Of a stretch of DNA of 64,000 nt, positions 55,371-64,000 are shown one piece after another. Made by a program: the position numbers and the translations under genes. The DNA is from JAUVKT01 sp942491535 (GTDB lineage Bacteria; Bacteroidota; Bacteroidia; Bacteroidales; VadinHA17). The first letter of the stretch is position 1, and every line of letters starts with the position of its first letter. The notes beneath the pieces are model-generated. The model was not told the DNA's origin. It worked only from the letters and a program-made list of their open reading frames with translations, and ran no database searches. The stretch lies in assembly GCA_942491535.1 (NCBI GenBank), contig CALOBV010000020.1, forward strand, positions 1-64,000, in the 5' to 3' direction.

Positions 55371-56328
55371 TATACTTATCCTGATAAATGAAATAAACCA
55401 GAACGCACTGGAGGATGAGGCTGATGTCCTTGTACAGGCCGAAGCAGTTGAAAACGCACTGCACAGCCTTGGATACAAGACACAACGTCATTATTTCGGA
55501 CTTGATCTTCAGTCTGTCGTTAAGAAAATATCTACAGTACAGGCTAAGCTGGTTTTTAACCTGGTGGAAACTGTTGACGGGAAAGGAGCACTGATCCACC
55601 TTTGTCCCTCACTGCTTGAATCTTATGGTATTCCATTCACTGGCTCCGGGACATACTCCCTCTTATGTACCACCGATAAGATACGCACTAAAATCATCCT
55701 TTCTGAACATGATATTCCCAGCCCGGGTTTTATTAATCCGGCAAGCCCTCATGCCCCGGACCCTAAAAAATCTTATATTCTTAAACCTATTTGCGAAGAT
55801 GGTTCTGCAGGTATTACCGACAATTCAATCATTGAAGGGAGTGAGTTTTACGAGAGAATTGAATTGAATGAAGATTCTCTTAAAACATCATTTCTTGAAG
55901 AATACATCGAAGGCCGCGAATTCAATATATCTGTAATAAATACTGAAAATGGCCCCCTGGTTCTTCCAGCCGCCGAAATGCTTTATCTCGATTACCCGGA
56001 GGGCAAACCGAAAATATTGAATTTTGCATCCAAATGGGACCCGGATTCTTTTGAATATCATAAAACCGTCAGAACCTTTAAAAAAAAGCCTGACGATGAT
56101 GCTCTACTGAAGAAAATGTCGGAGATCAGTCTTCGGTGCTGGGACATTTTTAATCTGAAAGGATATATGAGAGTTGATTTCCGAATCGATGAACAGGGGC
56201 AGGCATGGGTCCTTGAAGTCAACGCCAATCCCTGTCTCTCTCCCGATGCCGGCTTTGTTGCAGCCTGCCTTGAAGGAGGGATAGATTATACAGGCATGAT
56301 ACACAAAATCATATCTTCTGCGAAATGA
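55363..56328 (+). CDS. ATP-grasp ligase, D-Ala-D-Ala-ligase-like (second of two)
   Basis: 321 residues. Same plan as the previous gene but well diverged: KLVFNLVETVDGKGALIH, GIPFTGSGTYSLLCTTDKIRTKIIL, YILKPICEDGSAGITDNSII (ATP loop), FLEEYIEGREFNISVI, and MRVDFRIDEQGQAWVLEVNANPCLS with Asp, Glu and Asn metal ligands. The start overlaps the end of the first ligase by 8 nt and its stop overlaps the following GNAT start (ATGA), so translation is coupled. Two sequential ligations, or two different acceptor substrates, are possible. Confidence 0.88.
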   Translation: MNNILILINEINQNALEDEADVLVQAEAVENALHSLGYKTQRHYFGLDLQSVVKKISTVQAKLVFNLVETVDGKGALIHLCPSLLESYGIPFTGSGTYSLLCTTDKIRTKIILSEHDIPSPGFINPASPHAPDPKKSYILKPICEDGSAGITDNSIIEGSEFYERIELNEDSLKTSFLEEYIEGREFNISVINTENGPLVLPAAEMLYLDYPEGKPKILNFASKWDPDSFEYHKTVRTFKKKPDDDALLKKMSEISLRCWDIFNLKGYMRVDFRIDEQGQAWVLEVNANPCLSPDAGFVAACLEGGIDYTGMIHKIISSAK

Positions 56329-56819
56329 AACAAACAGGAAAAGTACACTTAAGAAAAGAAGTCATAAAGAGCGATCCGGAAACAATTAAAAAGATTGTCA
56401 CCTCAACCGGTTTCTTCAGGGAAGATGAAATCCTTGTTGCAGCAGAACTGGCAGCAGAACGACTTCAAAAAGGGGCTGCAAGCGGCTATGAGTTTATGTT
56501 TGCAGAACTGGATGGTAGACCTGTGGCATATAGTTGCTATGGATTAATCCCCTGTACCCTGCATAGCTACGACCTGTACTGGATAGCCACACACAGGGAC
56601 TTTATGAACCGGGGAATTGGTAAGTCCCTGTTGCTGGAAACAGAAAAAGCCATTTTCGCCTTCGGAGGCAAAAGGATTTATGTTGAAACTTCATCCAAAG
56701 AGCTATACAAACCCACCCAGGCTTTCTATGAAAGGAATAAATACATCCTTAAGGCCAGGCTGGAAGAATTCTATGCCCCTGAAGATGATAAATTGATCTA
56801 TGTAAAGTCTATAGACTGA
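56325..56819 (+). CDS. GNAT-family N-acetyltransferase
   Basis: 164 residues, single GNAT domain: AELDGRPVAYSCYGLIP, YDLYWIATHRDFMNRGIGKSLLLETEKAIF with the acetyl-CoA pyrophosphate loop RGIGKS, YVETSSKELYKPTQAFYERNKY at the end. Last gene of the kamA operon, 4-nt overlap with the upstream ligase, followed by a hairpin at 56866. In methanogens and some bacteria, ablB is a GNAT that acetylates beta-lysine to the osmolyte Nepsilon-acetyl-beta-lysine; this GNAT or the one in the fusion could play that part. Confidence 0.88.
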   Translation: MKQTGKVHLRKEVIKSDPETIKKIVTSTGFFREDEILVAAELAAERLQKGAASGYEFMFAELDGRPVAYSCYGLIPCTLHSYDLYWIATHRDFMNRGIGKSLLLETEKAIFAFGGKRIYVETSSKELYKPTQAFYERNKYILKARLEEFYAPEDDKLIYVKSID

Positions 56820-56865
56820 CAGGCGGCAGGTATTAGTACCTCTAATGTCTTGATAAAAAAATTAA

Positions 56866-56894
56866 AAGGGTGTCTCGCATTGTGAGGCACCCTT
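56866..56894 (+). terminator. Terminator-like hairpin after the kamA operon
   Basis: AAGGGTGTCTC (56866-56876) pairs with GAGGCACCCTT (56884-56894) around a 7-base loop with one mismatch/G-T region. The following AATTATG is only weakly T-rich. It lies about 47 bp after the last gene. Confidence 0.7.
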
Positions 56895-56953
56895 AATTAT
56901 GATGTACGAACCTATGATGATTATAACAATGCTTAGGTTGGGTTAATTTATAT

Positions 56954-56961
56954 TAAATTTG
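56954..56961 (+). promoter_or_regulatory. Candidate Bacteroidota -7 box upstream of the response regulator
   Basis: TAAATTTG fits the TAnnTTTG -7 consensus of Bacteroidota primary-sigma promoters, 25 bp before the response-regulator ATG. A TTG at 56938-56940 is nearer than the usual spacing, so the -33 element is not convincing. Confidence 0.35.
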
Positions 56962-56986
56962 CACTCAGCATAGAATTTCTAATAAA

Positions 56987-57667
56987 ATGAGAATTTTACT
57001 CGTTGAAGACGAAAAAGATCTTGCTGGTTCAGTAGTTTCCTATCTCAAGAAAAGTGAGAAGACAGATTGTGATCATGCAGCAAATCTTGAGAAGGCCTCA
57101 GAACTCTGTGCCCTGTATGATTATGACTGCTATATTGTTGATATAGGGCTTCCCGACGGAAGTGGTCTGGATCTTATAAAACAGATAAAAGACAACAACA
57201 ACCAGGCAGGAATAATAATTATATCAGCCAGGGATTCTATCGACGACAGGGTAAGCGGTCTAAATATCGGGGCCGACGATTACCTTGTAAAACCCTTCCA
57301 CCTATCAGAATTAAACGCCAGGATATATTCGCTGGTAAGGAGATTGAAGTTTGAAGGAAGCAGTGTTTTTGTATTTAACGAGATCTCTCTCGATCCTCAA
57401 TCTCATGAAGTTAAAATTAACAATAAGCTCCTTGAGCTTACTAAAAGCGAGTACAATATACTCTACTACCTTGTCAGCAATAAGAATCAGGTTATTTCAA
57501 AAACATCAATAGCAGAGCACCTTGCCGGCGACTATGTTGATATAATGGATTCTCTTGATTTTGTCTATCTGCATATTAAAAACCTCAGGAAAAAGCTCTT
57601 GAAAGCAGGATGTAAAGATTATATTAAGACCATTTATGGTGTTGGTTATAAATTTCATAGCGAATGA
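56987..57667 (+). CDS. OmpR/PhoB-family response regulator
   Basis: 226 residues. Receiver domain about 1-115 with acidic pair VEDE, phospho-Asp in YIVDIGLPDGSG, Thr/Ser in IISARDS and Lys in LVKPF. C-terminal winged-helix domain about 125-224 (LELTKSEYNILYYLVSNKNQVISK; HIKNLRKKL; TIYGVGYKF). Activates or represses promoters when phosphorylated. The stop overlaps the histidine kinase start by 4 nt. The metal-efflux-type gene cusA lies 2.1 kb downstream, so metal control is possible but unproven. Confidence 0.93.
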   Translation: MRILLVEDEKDLAGSVVSYLKKSEKTDCDHAANLEKASELCALYDYDCYIVDIGLPDGSGLDLIKQIKDNNNQAGIIIISARDSIDDRVSGLNIGADDYLVKPFHLSELNARIYSLVRRLKFEGSSVFVFNEISLDPQSHEVKINNKLLELTKSEYNILYYLVSNKNQVISKTSIAEHLAGDYVDIMDSLDFVYLHIKNLRKKLLKAGCKDYIKTIYGVGYKFHSE

Positions 57668-58941
57668 AGCTTCTCTCTAAGACCAGTCTTCTTATAATAA
57701 GCGGAAGTATCTTTATTTTCTGGATAGGTAATCTTGTTTTCTTTCGAATCACCAGGGAGGTAATAAACGAGCACATTAATAATGAGTTAATGACCCAGAT
57801 GGCCGGGGTTATGACTAAGCTAAACAGGGGCGAAACAATAAGTGATCTTCCCGGGAGCTTCGACCAGGTTTCTATTGTTGAGACAAATATTCGCGGTATG
57901 CGACCTCCGGTGTTAAGCGATACAGTATTGTATAATGCCTCACAACAAAAATTTATAGCACACAGGGCACTCAGGTTTTCATATCTATCAGCTGATGGAA
58001 ACAGGGATATTATTATATACAAATCTCTTCTTTCTTCTGATGCCCTTATTGAAAGAATAACCCTTCTCTCTGTAGCTCTTCTGATATTATTTATAATAAT
58101 GATATATATTCTTAACCGGTATATATTCACCAATGTATGGTCGGCTTTTTCTAATAGCCTTGAAAGGCTTGATATTTATGATTTTAATAAGCCTGACGGG
58201 TTGGTGCTGCCGGTGTCTGAAATCGCTGAATTCGACAGGCTCAACAGGGTATTGCTTGAAATGGCCGATCGCATTCAGTCTGACTACAAAAGCCTCAAAG
58301 ACCTTACGGCCAACACATCCCACGAAATCCAGACCCCCCTGGCAATAATAAGGAATAAGGCAGAGCTTCTTTTGCAATCCGAAAGCTTAAGTGAAACAGA
58401 TCTCGATACAGTCAATTCTATACTTAATACAACAGGAAGGCTCTCCAAGCTTAACCAGTCGTTATTGCTTATAGCAAAGATTGAGAATAAGCAGTTTGAA
58501 GAATCGGAGGAAATAGACCTGAGGGAAGCTCTTGAAACATATATTGAGAATCTTGATGTGCTTATTAATGCCGGTGATTTTAAAATGACATCAAATCTTA
58601 ATGATTGCTCAATCCGGATGAATCATATGTTACTTGATGTGTTAGTCTCAAATCTCCTCAAAAATGCCATTACCCACGGTACAAAAGGAAGCGATATCGG
58701 GGTAAGACTCGATAACTGTATTGTTGAAATTACAAATTCGGGTGACCCGCTGGCCTTTCCCGAAGATCAGCTTTTTAAGCGCTTTATTAAAGGCTCGGGA
58801 AAAGAGGGAAGCACGGGTATTGGCCTGGAGATAGTAAGAAAAATTTGTAATTATTATAGAATAAATGTTGGACATGCCTACTCGGAAGGGAAGCATTTCT
58901 TCAGGGTGGATTTTTCAACTATTGAAATAAAAAAAGGTTAA
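57664..58941 (+). CDS. Membrane sensor histidine kinase
   Basis: 425 residues. TM1 about 7-25, an extracytoplasmic sensor of about 110 residues, TM2 about 137-157, then HisKA with TSHEIQTPLAIIRNKAE (phospho-His) and HATPase_c with N box NLLKNAITHG, G1-like FPEDQLFKRF and G2 GSTGIGLEIV. Autophosphorylates on His and passes the phosphate to the adjoining response regulator. The small sensor loop has no recognisable metal-binding Cys or His cluster. Confidence 0.92.
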   Translation: MKLLSKTSLLIISGSIFIFWIGNLVFFRITREVINEHINNELMTQMAGVMTKLNRGETISDLPGSFDQVSIVETNIRGMRPPVLSDTVLYNASQQKFIAHRALRFSYLSADGNRDIIIYKSLLSSDALIERITLLSVALLILFIIMIYILNRYIFTNVWSAFSNSLERLDIYDFNKPDGLVLPVSEIAEFDRLNRVLLEMADRIQSDYKSLKDLTANTSHEIQTPLAIIRNKAELLLQSESLSETDLDTVNSILNTTGRLSKLNQSLLLIAKIENKQFEESEEIDLREALETYIENLDVLINAGDFKMTSNLNDCSIRMNHMLLDVLVSNLLKNAITHGTKGSDIGVRLDNCIVEITNSGDPLAFPEDQLFKRFIKGSGKEGSTGIGLEIVRKICNYYRINVGHAYSEGKHFFRVDFSTIEIKKG

Positions 58942-58966
58942 CTATAAAAGTCTGAACATCGCTAAT

Positions 58967-59410
58967 ATGCAAGAGATATATCCATATTTTATTAAGTTCC
59001 ATATAATCTTCAGCGTAATATTTCTTATTGCTATTGTTTATATTACAATGCATTACATTTTCGGCCTGGTCAACAAAAGGGAATATGGACTGAAAGAGAA
59101 GCGCCTGAGAAAAATATATCTTACTCTTCTGTATGCAGACCTTGTAATAGGAATAATTTTATATTTTTTCCTGCAGAAGCCTGCTGAAATAATGTCGACC
59201 GAAGAAGCAATGAACCACTCAAGCCTGCGCTTCTGGGCTATTCAGCATTTTTCAAATATTATCTTCGTTGTTATTCTGTGTATAACCGGCAACCTGCTGA
59301 TAAAGAAAGTACCCCTGTCTGCAAAAAAGTTCAAGTATTCTGTCTTTTACTTCGGGATTTCAACTGTTATTATTATTATTTCGGTTGGATTATTTGCACT
59401 AAGGAAATAA
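58967..59410 (+). CDS. Small four-span membrane protein (Bacteroidota 'cytochrome-b-like' family), function unknown
   Basis: 147 residues with four hydrophobic spans (about 9-31, 49-66, 85-105, 122-143). Conserved-looking His residues occur in KFHIIF, MHYIFG and SLRFWAIQHFSNI; this last motif is shared with a family of small Bacteroidota membrane proteins sometimes labelled cytochrome b. Heme binding is possible but unproven. It lies 25 nt after the histidine kinase on the same strand and is followed by a strong terminator. Confidence 0.65.
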   Translation: MQEIYPYFIKFHIIFSVIFLIAIVYITMHYIFGLVNKREYGLKEKRLRKIYLTLLYADLVIGIILYFFLQKPAEIMSTEEAMNHSSLRFWAIQHFSNIIFVVILCITGNLLIKKVPLSAKKFKYSVFYFGISTVIIIISVGLFALRK

Positions 59411-59565
59411 ACTTCGGGCCACAACAGCCTGTCTGCCTGCAGCTTAAGCCCGAGACGGCATGTAAATTTCAAAACAACAGATTTTCTACAACTTTGTACT
59501 TTACTTTTGGATCATAATAAGTTTAAAAAACTTTGAAAAAACATAAGAGATAATTCAAATGGTTT

Positions 59566-59602
59566 AAAAAGAAGCGACCTGGTCAGTCGCTTCTTTTTTT
59601 TT
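59566..59602 (+). terminator. Strong rho-independent terminator
   Basis: AAGAAGCGAC (ending 59578) pairs with GTCGCTTCTT (from 59586) around the loop CTGGTCA and is followed by a run of nine T. It ends the two-component/membrane-protein transcript about 155 bp before the RND gene. Confidence 0.9.
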
Positions 59603-59757
59603 GCTTCCTTTCCTATCTATAGCCTCCCTTTACTTATTACTTAAAGCCCACTAAAGACAAGTTTTTACTATATGGAGAATATCCTATTTCTCCAAAAAAA
59701 TAATTAACTTGGCCTGATCCAGTGGTCGGGAGTCAAACTATTTTTTCAAATTAAGCC

Positions 59758-62700
59758 ATGCTAAACCGAATCATAAACTTTAGTATAAAAAACAAGTTAA
59801 TTGCAATACTTATTACCATTTCTTTAGCCGGTTTTGGTGTATTTGCTCTTTTTCATATTCCCCTGGGTGCGGTGCCAGACATAACAAATAACCAGGTCCA
59901 GGTAATTACAACGTCCACAAACCTGTCGACACAGGACGTAGAGCAGTTTATTACCTATCCCGTTGAGCTTGAAATGTCTAATCTGCCCGGTGTAACAGAG
60001 ATCAGGTCTATCTCCAAGTTTGGCCTCTCGGTAGTAACGATAGTATTTGAAGATAAGATGGGGACCTACCTGCCCCGGCAGCTGATAGCAGAAAAAATCA
60101 AGAATGCCTCTGCCAATATCCCCGAAGGATTTGGAACTCCTGAGATGGGGCCTATATCAACGGGATTGGGTGAAATTTATCAATACATCTTAGACACCAG
60201 GCCGGGCTACGAAGATAAATACTCAATTATGGAGCTGAGAACCATCCAGGACTGGATGGTAAAACGACAGCTTTCAGGCATACCCGGGGTTGTTGAAGTA
60301 AATACATGGGGTGGTTATCTGAAGCAATATGAAGTAGCAATTAACCCTGAAAGAATTAAGGGGCTTGGCATCACATTATTACAGGTTTATGATGCCCTGA
60401 GCAAGAACAATAGTGTTGCCGGAGGAGCGTATATAGAAAAACAATATCAGAGTTACTTTATCCGCGGCGACGGATTGGTGTCATCACTTGAAGATATCGA
60501 AAATATTGTCGTTACAAATATAGAAGGTATACCCGTACTTATTAAAGATATAGCAATAGTTCAATTTGGAAAAGCAAACCGCTTTGGCGCAATTACCGCT
60601 AATGGTGAAGGAGAAAAGGTAATGGGCCAGATAATGATGTTAAAAGACGCTAACTCAAACAAGGTAATTGATGCTGTTAAGGAGAGGGTTGACGAGGTAC
60701 AGAAAACGCTGCCCGAGGGAGTATTTATAAACCCCATACTTGAGCGAAGTGAGCTTATTGCTAAAACATCGTTTACCGTTTTTGAAAACCTGCTGTTTGG
60801 TTCCCTGATCGTATTCTTAATAGTTATTCTTCTTCTTGGTAACCTGCGGTCAGGATTAGTTATTGCCTCTATAATACCTCTCTCCCTGCTATTTACAATA
60901 TCAATGATGTATCTCTTTGGTATCGACGCCAACCTGATGAGCCTGGGCGCCCTGGACTTTGGTATTATAATAGATGGTGCTGTAATTATTGTAGAATTTA
61001 TCGTTATAAGGCTTACGGTCAACAGGGATGAGCTTCTTTCTGCCAAAAGCACCGATAAGCACCTGATTATGGACAGGGTTACTTTCAATGGTGCATCAAA
61101 GATGATGAATTCGGCAATATTCGGACAGATTATTATTCTTATTGTCTTTATTCCTGTTCTTTCTTTAAGTGGCGTTGAGGGCAAAATGTTCCGACCAATG
61201 GCTCTTTCGTTCAGTTTTGCCCTGGTGGGGGCAATGATATATAGCCTTATCTGGCTACCTGCGGCATCTGCACTGTTCCTGAAACCTGAGAAGGAAAAAC
61301 AATTTGTGCTCACGCGCATAATTATGAAAATACTTTACAGGTCGTACGACCCTGTAATAAAGTGGTCGTATGATCATAAAAAAATACTGCTGGGAATGGC
61401 CCTTGTGTCGTTAATTCTTACCGGTGTAATATTTTCGCGAATGGGTGGTGAATTTGTTCCTACCCTTGATGAAGGTGACTTTGTTATTCAGCCTGTCCTA
61501 AAAACAGGAACCTCGCTTTCGAACACTATATCGCTGACAACGCAGATGGAAAATATCCTTATCGATGAGTTTCCCGAAATAGACCAGATCGTATGCAGGA
61601 TTGGAGCCGCAGAGGTGCCCACAGACCCGATGTCTATGGAGGAAATAGACATGATAATAAAACTAAAACCCAAAAAAGAGTGGGTCTCGGCAGATAGCAA
61701 AGAAGAGCTGGCTGGGCTTTTTAAGGAATCTCTCCTGGTTATCCCCGGACTTGACTACGAGTTTACACAGCCTATTGAGATGAGGTTTAATGAGCTTATT
61801 ACCGGTGTTCGTGCCGACCTCGCAATAAAGATATTTGGTGACGATCTTTCTATCCTGGCCCAAAAAGCAGAAGAGGTAAAAGATCTAATTTCCGATGTTC
61901 CCGGCGCTGCTGACATTATTTATGAAAAAACAGAAGGTCTTCCTCAAATGAGTGTAAAATATGATCGTAAGAGAATTGCCTATTTTGGCCTGTCGATTGA
62001 GGAGCTCAACCAGTATCTTACCACAGCTTTTGCCGGAGGTGTTGCAGGAAGTGTTTTTGAAGGAGAAAAGAGATTCGATATGGTTGCCAGGCTCCAGGCT
62101 GATTACCGTGTTGATATAGAAAATATAAGAAATCTTTATGTTGGCCTTCCTAACGGAGGACAGGTTCCGCTAAAAGAACTCGCAGATATTGCATATACCA
62201 CGGGCCCTGCAAAAATATCAAGAGACGATACCCAGAGAAGGATCGTTGTAAGTGTTAACGTCAGAAACCGCGACCTCGAATCGGTTGTGGCAGATATCGA
62301 GAATATTCTTAGCGAAGAACTGGTTCTGCCTTCGGGATATTATATTGATTACGGCGGACAGTTCGAGAACCTGAGAAATGCCTCAAGAAGACTTAAAATT
62401 GCTGTTCCCATAGCGCTATTACTAATCTTTATTTTTCTTCACTTTGCATTTAAGTCATTTAAAGAAGCGGCCCTTGTATTTTCGGCAATACCCCTTTCAA
62501 TTGTTGGAGGAGTATTTCTGCTGTGGATTCGTGGCATGCCTTTCAGTATCTCGGCAGGTATTGGATTTATTGCCCTCTTTGGTGTAGCTGTACTAAACGG
62601 AATTGTCCTTATTGAACACCTGAAAGACTTGAAGAAATCAGGTATTACAAACATGAGAGAGCTTATAATGAAGGGTACGCGTGAAAGGTTGAGGCCGGTA

Positions 62701-64000
62701 ATGTTAACAGCCTCGGCCGCAGCACTGGGATTCCTGCCTATGGCAATATCAACATCTGCAGGGGCAGAAGTTCAGAGACCGCTTGCCACTGTGGTTATTG
62801 GCGGACTGGTAACCTCTACCCTGCTGACAATGCTTGCCCTGCCCATTCTCTACTCTATATTTGATAAGGTAACGGGTATACGCCTGTGGCCTCCCGGATT
62901 AAAAACAAAGAAGATTATTCTGCCTGTAATTCTGCTTCTTATTCCTTTATTTGCCATGTCACAAACCTCAAGCCAGGAAGAAGTTAAACCAGAGATTATT
63001 ACCCTGGAAAGAGCTCTTGAGCTGGCATATACGAATAACAGCGAACTTGCTGCGTTCAATTCTATGTTTGAAGAAAGCAAGGCACTAATAAAAACAGCCT
63101 TTTCAATTGATAAAACAAACATCTATTATAACTACGACGAAAACAATATTGCCGACAACAACTATCCTATCCGTGTAATTGGGGGAGAGCAGCGTTTTGA
63201 TTTCCCTACTGTCTATTTTGCACAAAAAAATGCAAATACGATCTCCTCGTTAATGGCAGAAGATCGCTATGAGATGAAAAAAAGGGAAATAACACTTAAG
63301 GTCTCAACAGCATATTACTCAATAATACACCTTCATGGCAAATTATCCTTATATCAACAGGCCGACAGTATCTTTTCCCGATATTCAGAAGCTGCGGAAA
63401 TAAGCAACCGCCAGGGCCAGACAAGCTACCTTGAAATGCTTACCGCAAAAGCCAGGCACCATAATATTAAGGTGCTGAAGGCTCAGCTTGAACAAGATCT
63501 GAATATAGCAATGAACACCCTTGGGTCACTAATTTACTATGATGATGATTTTGTTGTTCCCAAACAAGAACCGGCGGCTCTTGAAATAAAACAAAGCCCT
63601 GCAGAAACAACTCCCGGCTATCGACTGGCCGACCATGCGGCCCTGCAGCAGGGTGCTACGGTTAAGACTGAAAAAAACAGGCTCCTTCCCGACCTGACCC
63701 TGGGATACTTTAGTGGAACAAATAACTATTCGGGGTCTAAAAACTACCAGGGCTTTGAAATAGGACTGGGTATTCCATTATTCTGGGGAGAACAGAAATC
63801 AAAAATTAAGGCAGCAAAACACTCCCTTGAAGCAGCAAATTATCTCAGGGAAAGTTATAGCAGAGCCTATAAAAACAGGTTGTCGGAACTGAGTGATTTA
63901 ATAAACAAGCAGAAAGAATACATTCAATATTATGAGTTATCGGGTAAAAATATTGCACATGAACTGATGAGGTCTTCCCAAATAAGCTATTCTGCCGGCG
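59758..64000 (+). CDS. CusA/CzcA-family heavy-metal RND pump fused to a TolC-like outer-membrane domain (3' end outside window)
   Basis: One open frame from MLNRIINFSIKNKLIAILIT to the window edge, about 1,414 codons seen. Residues 1 to about 1,040 are a complete RND protomer: 12 spans in two halves and porter-domain blocks. The HME-type proton relay LDFGIIIDGAVIIVE near residues 400-414 has both Asp and the Glu, and the second half has GFIALFGVAVLNGIVLIEH. At about 1,050-1,066 comes a new hydrophobic segment (ILPVILLLIPLFAMSQ), then a TolC/OEP-like domain (ITLERALELAYTNNSEL; FDFPTVYFAQ; GLGIPLFWGEQKSKI). The fusion joins the inner-membrane pump and outer-membrane duct in one chain, an arrangement seen in Bacteroidota. 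Likely exports Cu, Ag, Co, Zn or Cd ions; the metal is not determinable. A separate membrane-fusion protein is expected downstream. Confidence 0.93.
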   Translation, partial: MLNRIINFSIKNKLIAILITISLAGFGVFALFHIPLGAVPDITNNQVQVITTSTNLSTQDVEQFITYPVELEMSNLPGVTEIRSISKFGLSVVTIVFEDKMGTYLPRQLIAEKIKNASANIPEGFGTPEMGPISTGLGEIYQYILDTRPGYEDKYSIMELRTIQDWMVKRQLSGIPGVVEVNTWGGYLKQYEVAINPERIKGLGITLLQVYDALSKNNSVAGGAYIEKQYQSYFIRGDGLVSSLEDIENIVVTNIEGIPVLIKDIAIVQFGKANRFGAITANGEGEKVMGQIMMLKDANSNKVIDAVKERVDEVQKTLPEGVFINPILERSELIAKTSFTVFENLLFGSLIVFLIVILLLGNLRSGLVIASIIPLSLLFTISMMYLFGIDANLMSLGALDFGIIIDGAVIIVEFIVIRLTVNRDELLSAKSTDKHLIMDRVTFNGASKMMNSAIFGQIIILIVFIPVLSLSGVEGKMFRPMALSFSFALVGAMIYSLIWLPAASALFLKPEKEKQFVLTRIIMKILYRSYDPVIKWSYDHKKILLGMALVSLILTGVIFSRMGGEFVPTLDEGDFVIQPVLKTGTSLSNTISLTTQMENILIDEFPEIDQIVCRIGAAEVPTDPMSMEEIDMIIKLKPKKEWVSADSKEELAGLFKESLLVIPGLDYEFTQPIEMRFNELITGVRADLAIKIFGDDLSILAQKAEEVKDLISDVPGAADIIYEKTEGLPQMSVKYDRKRIAYFGLSIEELNQYLTTAFAGGVAGSVFEGEKRFDMVARLQADYRVDIENIRNLYVGLPNGGQVPLKELADIAYTTGPAKISRDDTQRRIVVSVNVRNRDLESVVADIENILSEELVLPSGYYIDYGGQFENLRNASRRLKIAVPIALLLIFIFLHFAFKSFKEAALVFSAIPLSIVGGVFLLWIRGMPFSISAGIGFIALFGVAVLNGIVLIEHLKDLKKSGITNMRELIMKGTRERLRPVMLTASAAALGFLPMAISTSAGAEVQRPLATVVIGGLVTSTLLTMLALPILYSIFDKVTGIRLWPPGLKTKKIILPVILLLIPLFAMSQTSSQEEVKPEIITLERALELAYTNNSELAAFNSMFEESKALIKTAFSIDKTNIYYNYDENNIADNNYPIRVIGGEQRFDFPTVYFAQKNANTISSLMAEDRYEMKKREITLKVSTAYYSIIHLHGKLSLYQQADSIFSRYSEAAEISNRQGQTSYLEMLTAKARHHNIKVLKAQLEQDLNIAMNTLGSLIYYDDDFVVPKQEPAALEIKQSPAETTPGYRLADHAALQQGATVKTEKNRLLPDLTLGYFSGTNNYSGSKNYQGFEIGLGIPLFWGEQKSKIKAAKHSLEAANYLRESYSRAYKNRLSELSDLINKQKEYIQYYELSGKNIAHELMRSSQISYSAG

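Noticed and set aside
54381..56328. Either ATP-grasp gene as the cell-wall D-Ala-D-Ala ligase
   Set aside because: Both sit in a dedicated accessory operon, are strongly diverged from each other, and have no murein-gene neighbours.
60561..63122. Several minus-strand open frames of 66-252 codons
   Set aside because: They lie antisense to the unbroken RND-TolC frame and have Ile/Ser/Arg-rich shadow composition without family motifs.

Overview
The window looks like a chromosomal segment from a member of the Bacteroidota, probably a marine or sediment Bacteroidales/Marinilabiliales-type organism. The evidence is a Por/T9SS sorting tail on a secreted glycosidase, many short-signal lipoproteins, GH2 and GH29 glycosidases, a CusA-type RND pump fused to a TolC-like domain, weak Shine-Dalgarno sites and moderately AT-rich DNA. 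I assign it by eye only; no database was consulted.

Layout. 1-9.06 kb is a decayed degradative block: an S9 peptidase, two convergent GH29 fucosidases and a GH2 beta-galactosidase, all broken by indels (about 17 or more in 6.4 kb). 9.1-13.4 kb is an intact minus-strand operon (acyl-CoA ligase, ispD, DUF4197 lipoprotein, GNAT-like protein). 13.5-14.1 kb is a repeat-flanked four-helix-bundle cassette. 14.1-18.3 kb is a minus-strand operon (Ig-like lipoprotein, two ROK kinases, small membrane protein), divergent from lgt. A second broken four-helix-bundle gene and a TetR regulator follow. 20.5-23.0 kb is a methylthioadenosine salvage operon (mtnA, class II aldolase, mtnP), followed by clpB.

26.07-45.9 kb appears to be an accreted island anchored on a CAU-anticodon tRNA. 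An 18-bp piece of the tRNA 3' end recurs exactly at 26.45 kb and with two mismatches at 37.14 kb, and a degraded relative lies at 45.88 kb. The first large block holds a lipoprotein, a W/Y-rich Ser/Arg-tailed secreted protein, selO with a PPOX-fold gene, and tandem YncE/phosphoesterase paralogues. The second block holds mscL and a compact minus-strand operon (receiver, TPR/beta-barrel YaiO-like protein, HEAT-like membrane protein, processive GT2 synthase, hemerythrin, T9SS glycosidase). That operon has the parts list of a synthase-dependent exopolysaccharide secretion system. The second block ends in a copy, about 96% identical, of the 3' end of the second phosphoesterase gene. No integrase is visible.

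46-51 kb is accessory and eroded: a CrtI-like oxidoreductase fused to a GltD-type Fe-S domain (one frameshift), an MFS exporter (one frameshift), an NmrA-like deletion remnant, and a rhodanese/EgtD chimera. 51.3-56.8 kb is a tightly coupled operon with lysine 2,3-aminomutase, a GNAT-HDAC fusion, two ATP-grasp ligases and a GNAT. This is the best candidate for an undescribed biosynthetic system. 57-64 kb holds an OmpR/HK two-component pair, a small membrane protein, and a CusA-TolC fusion that runs off the window.
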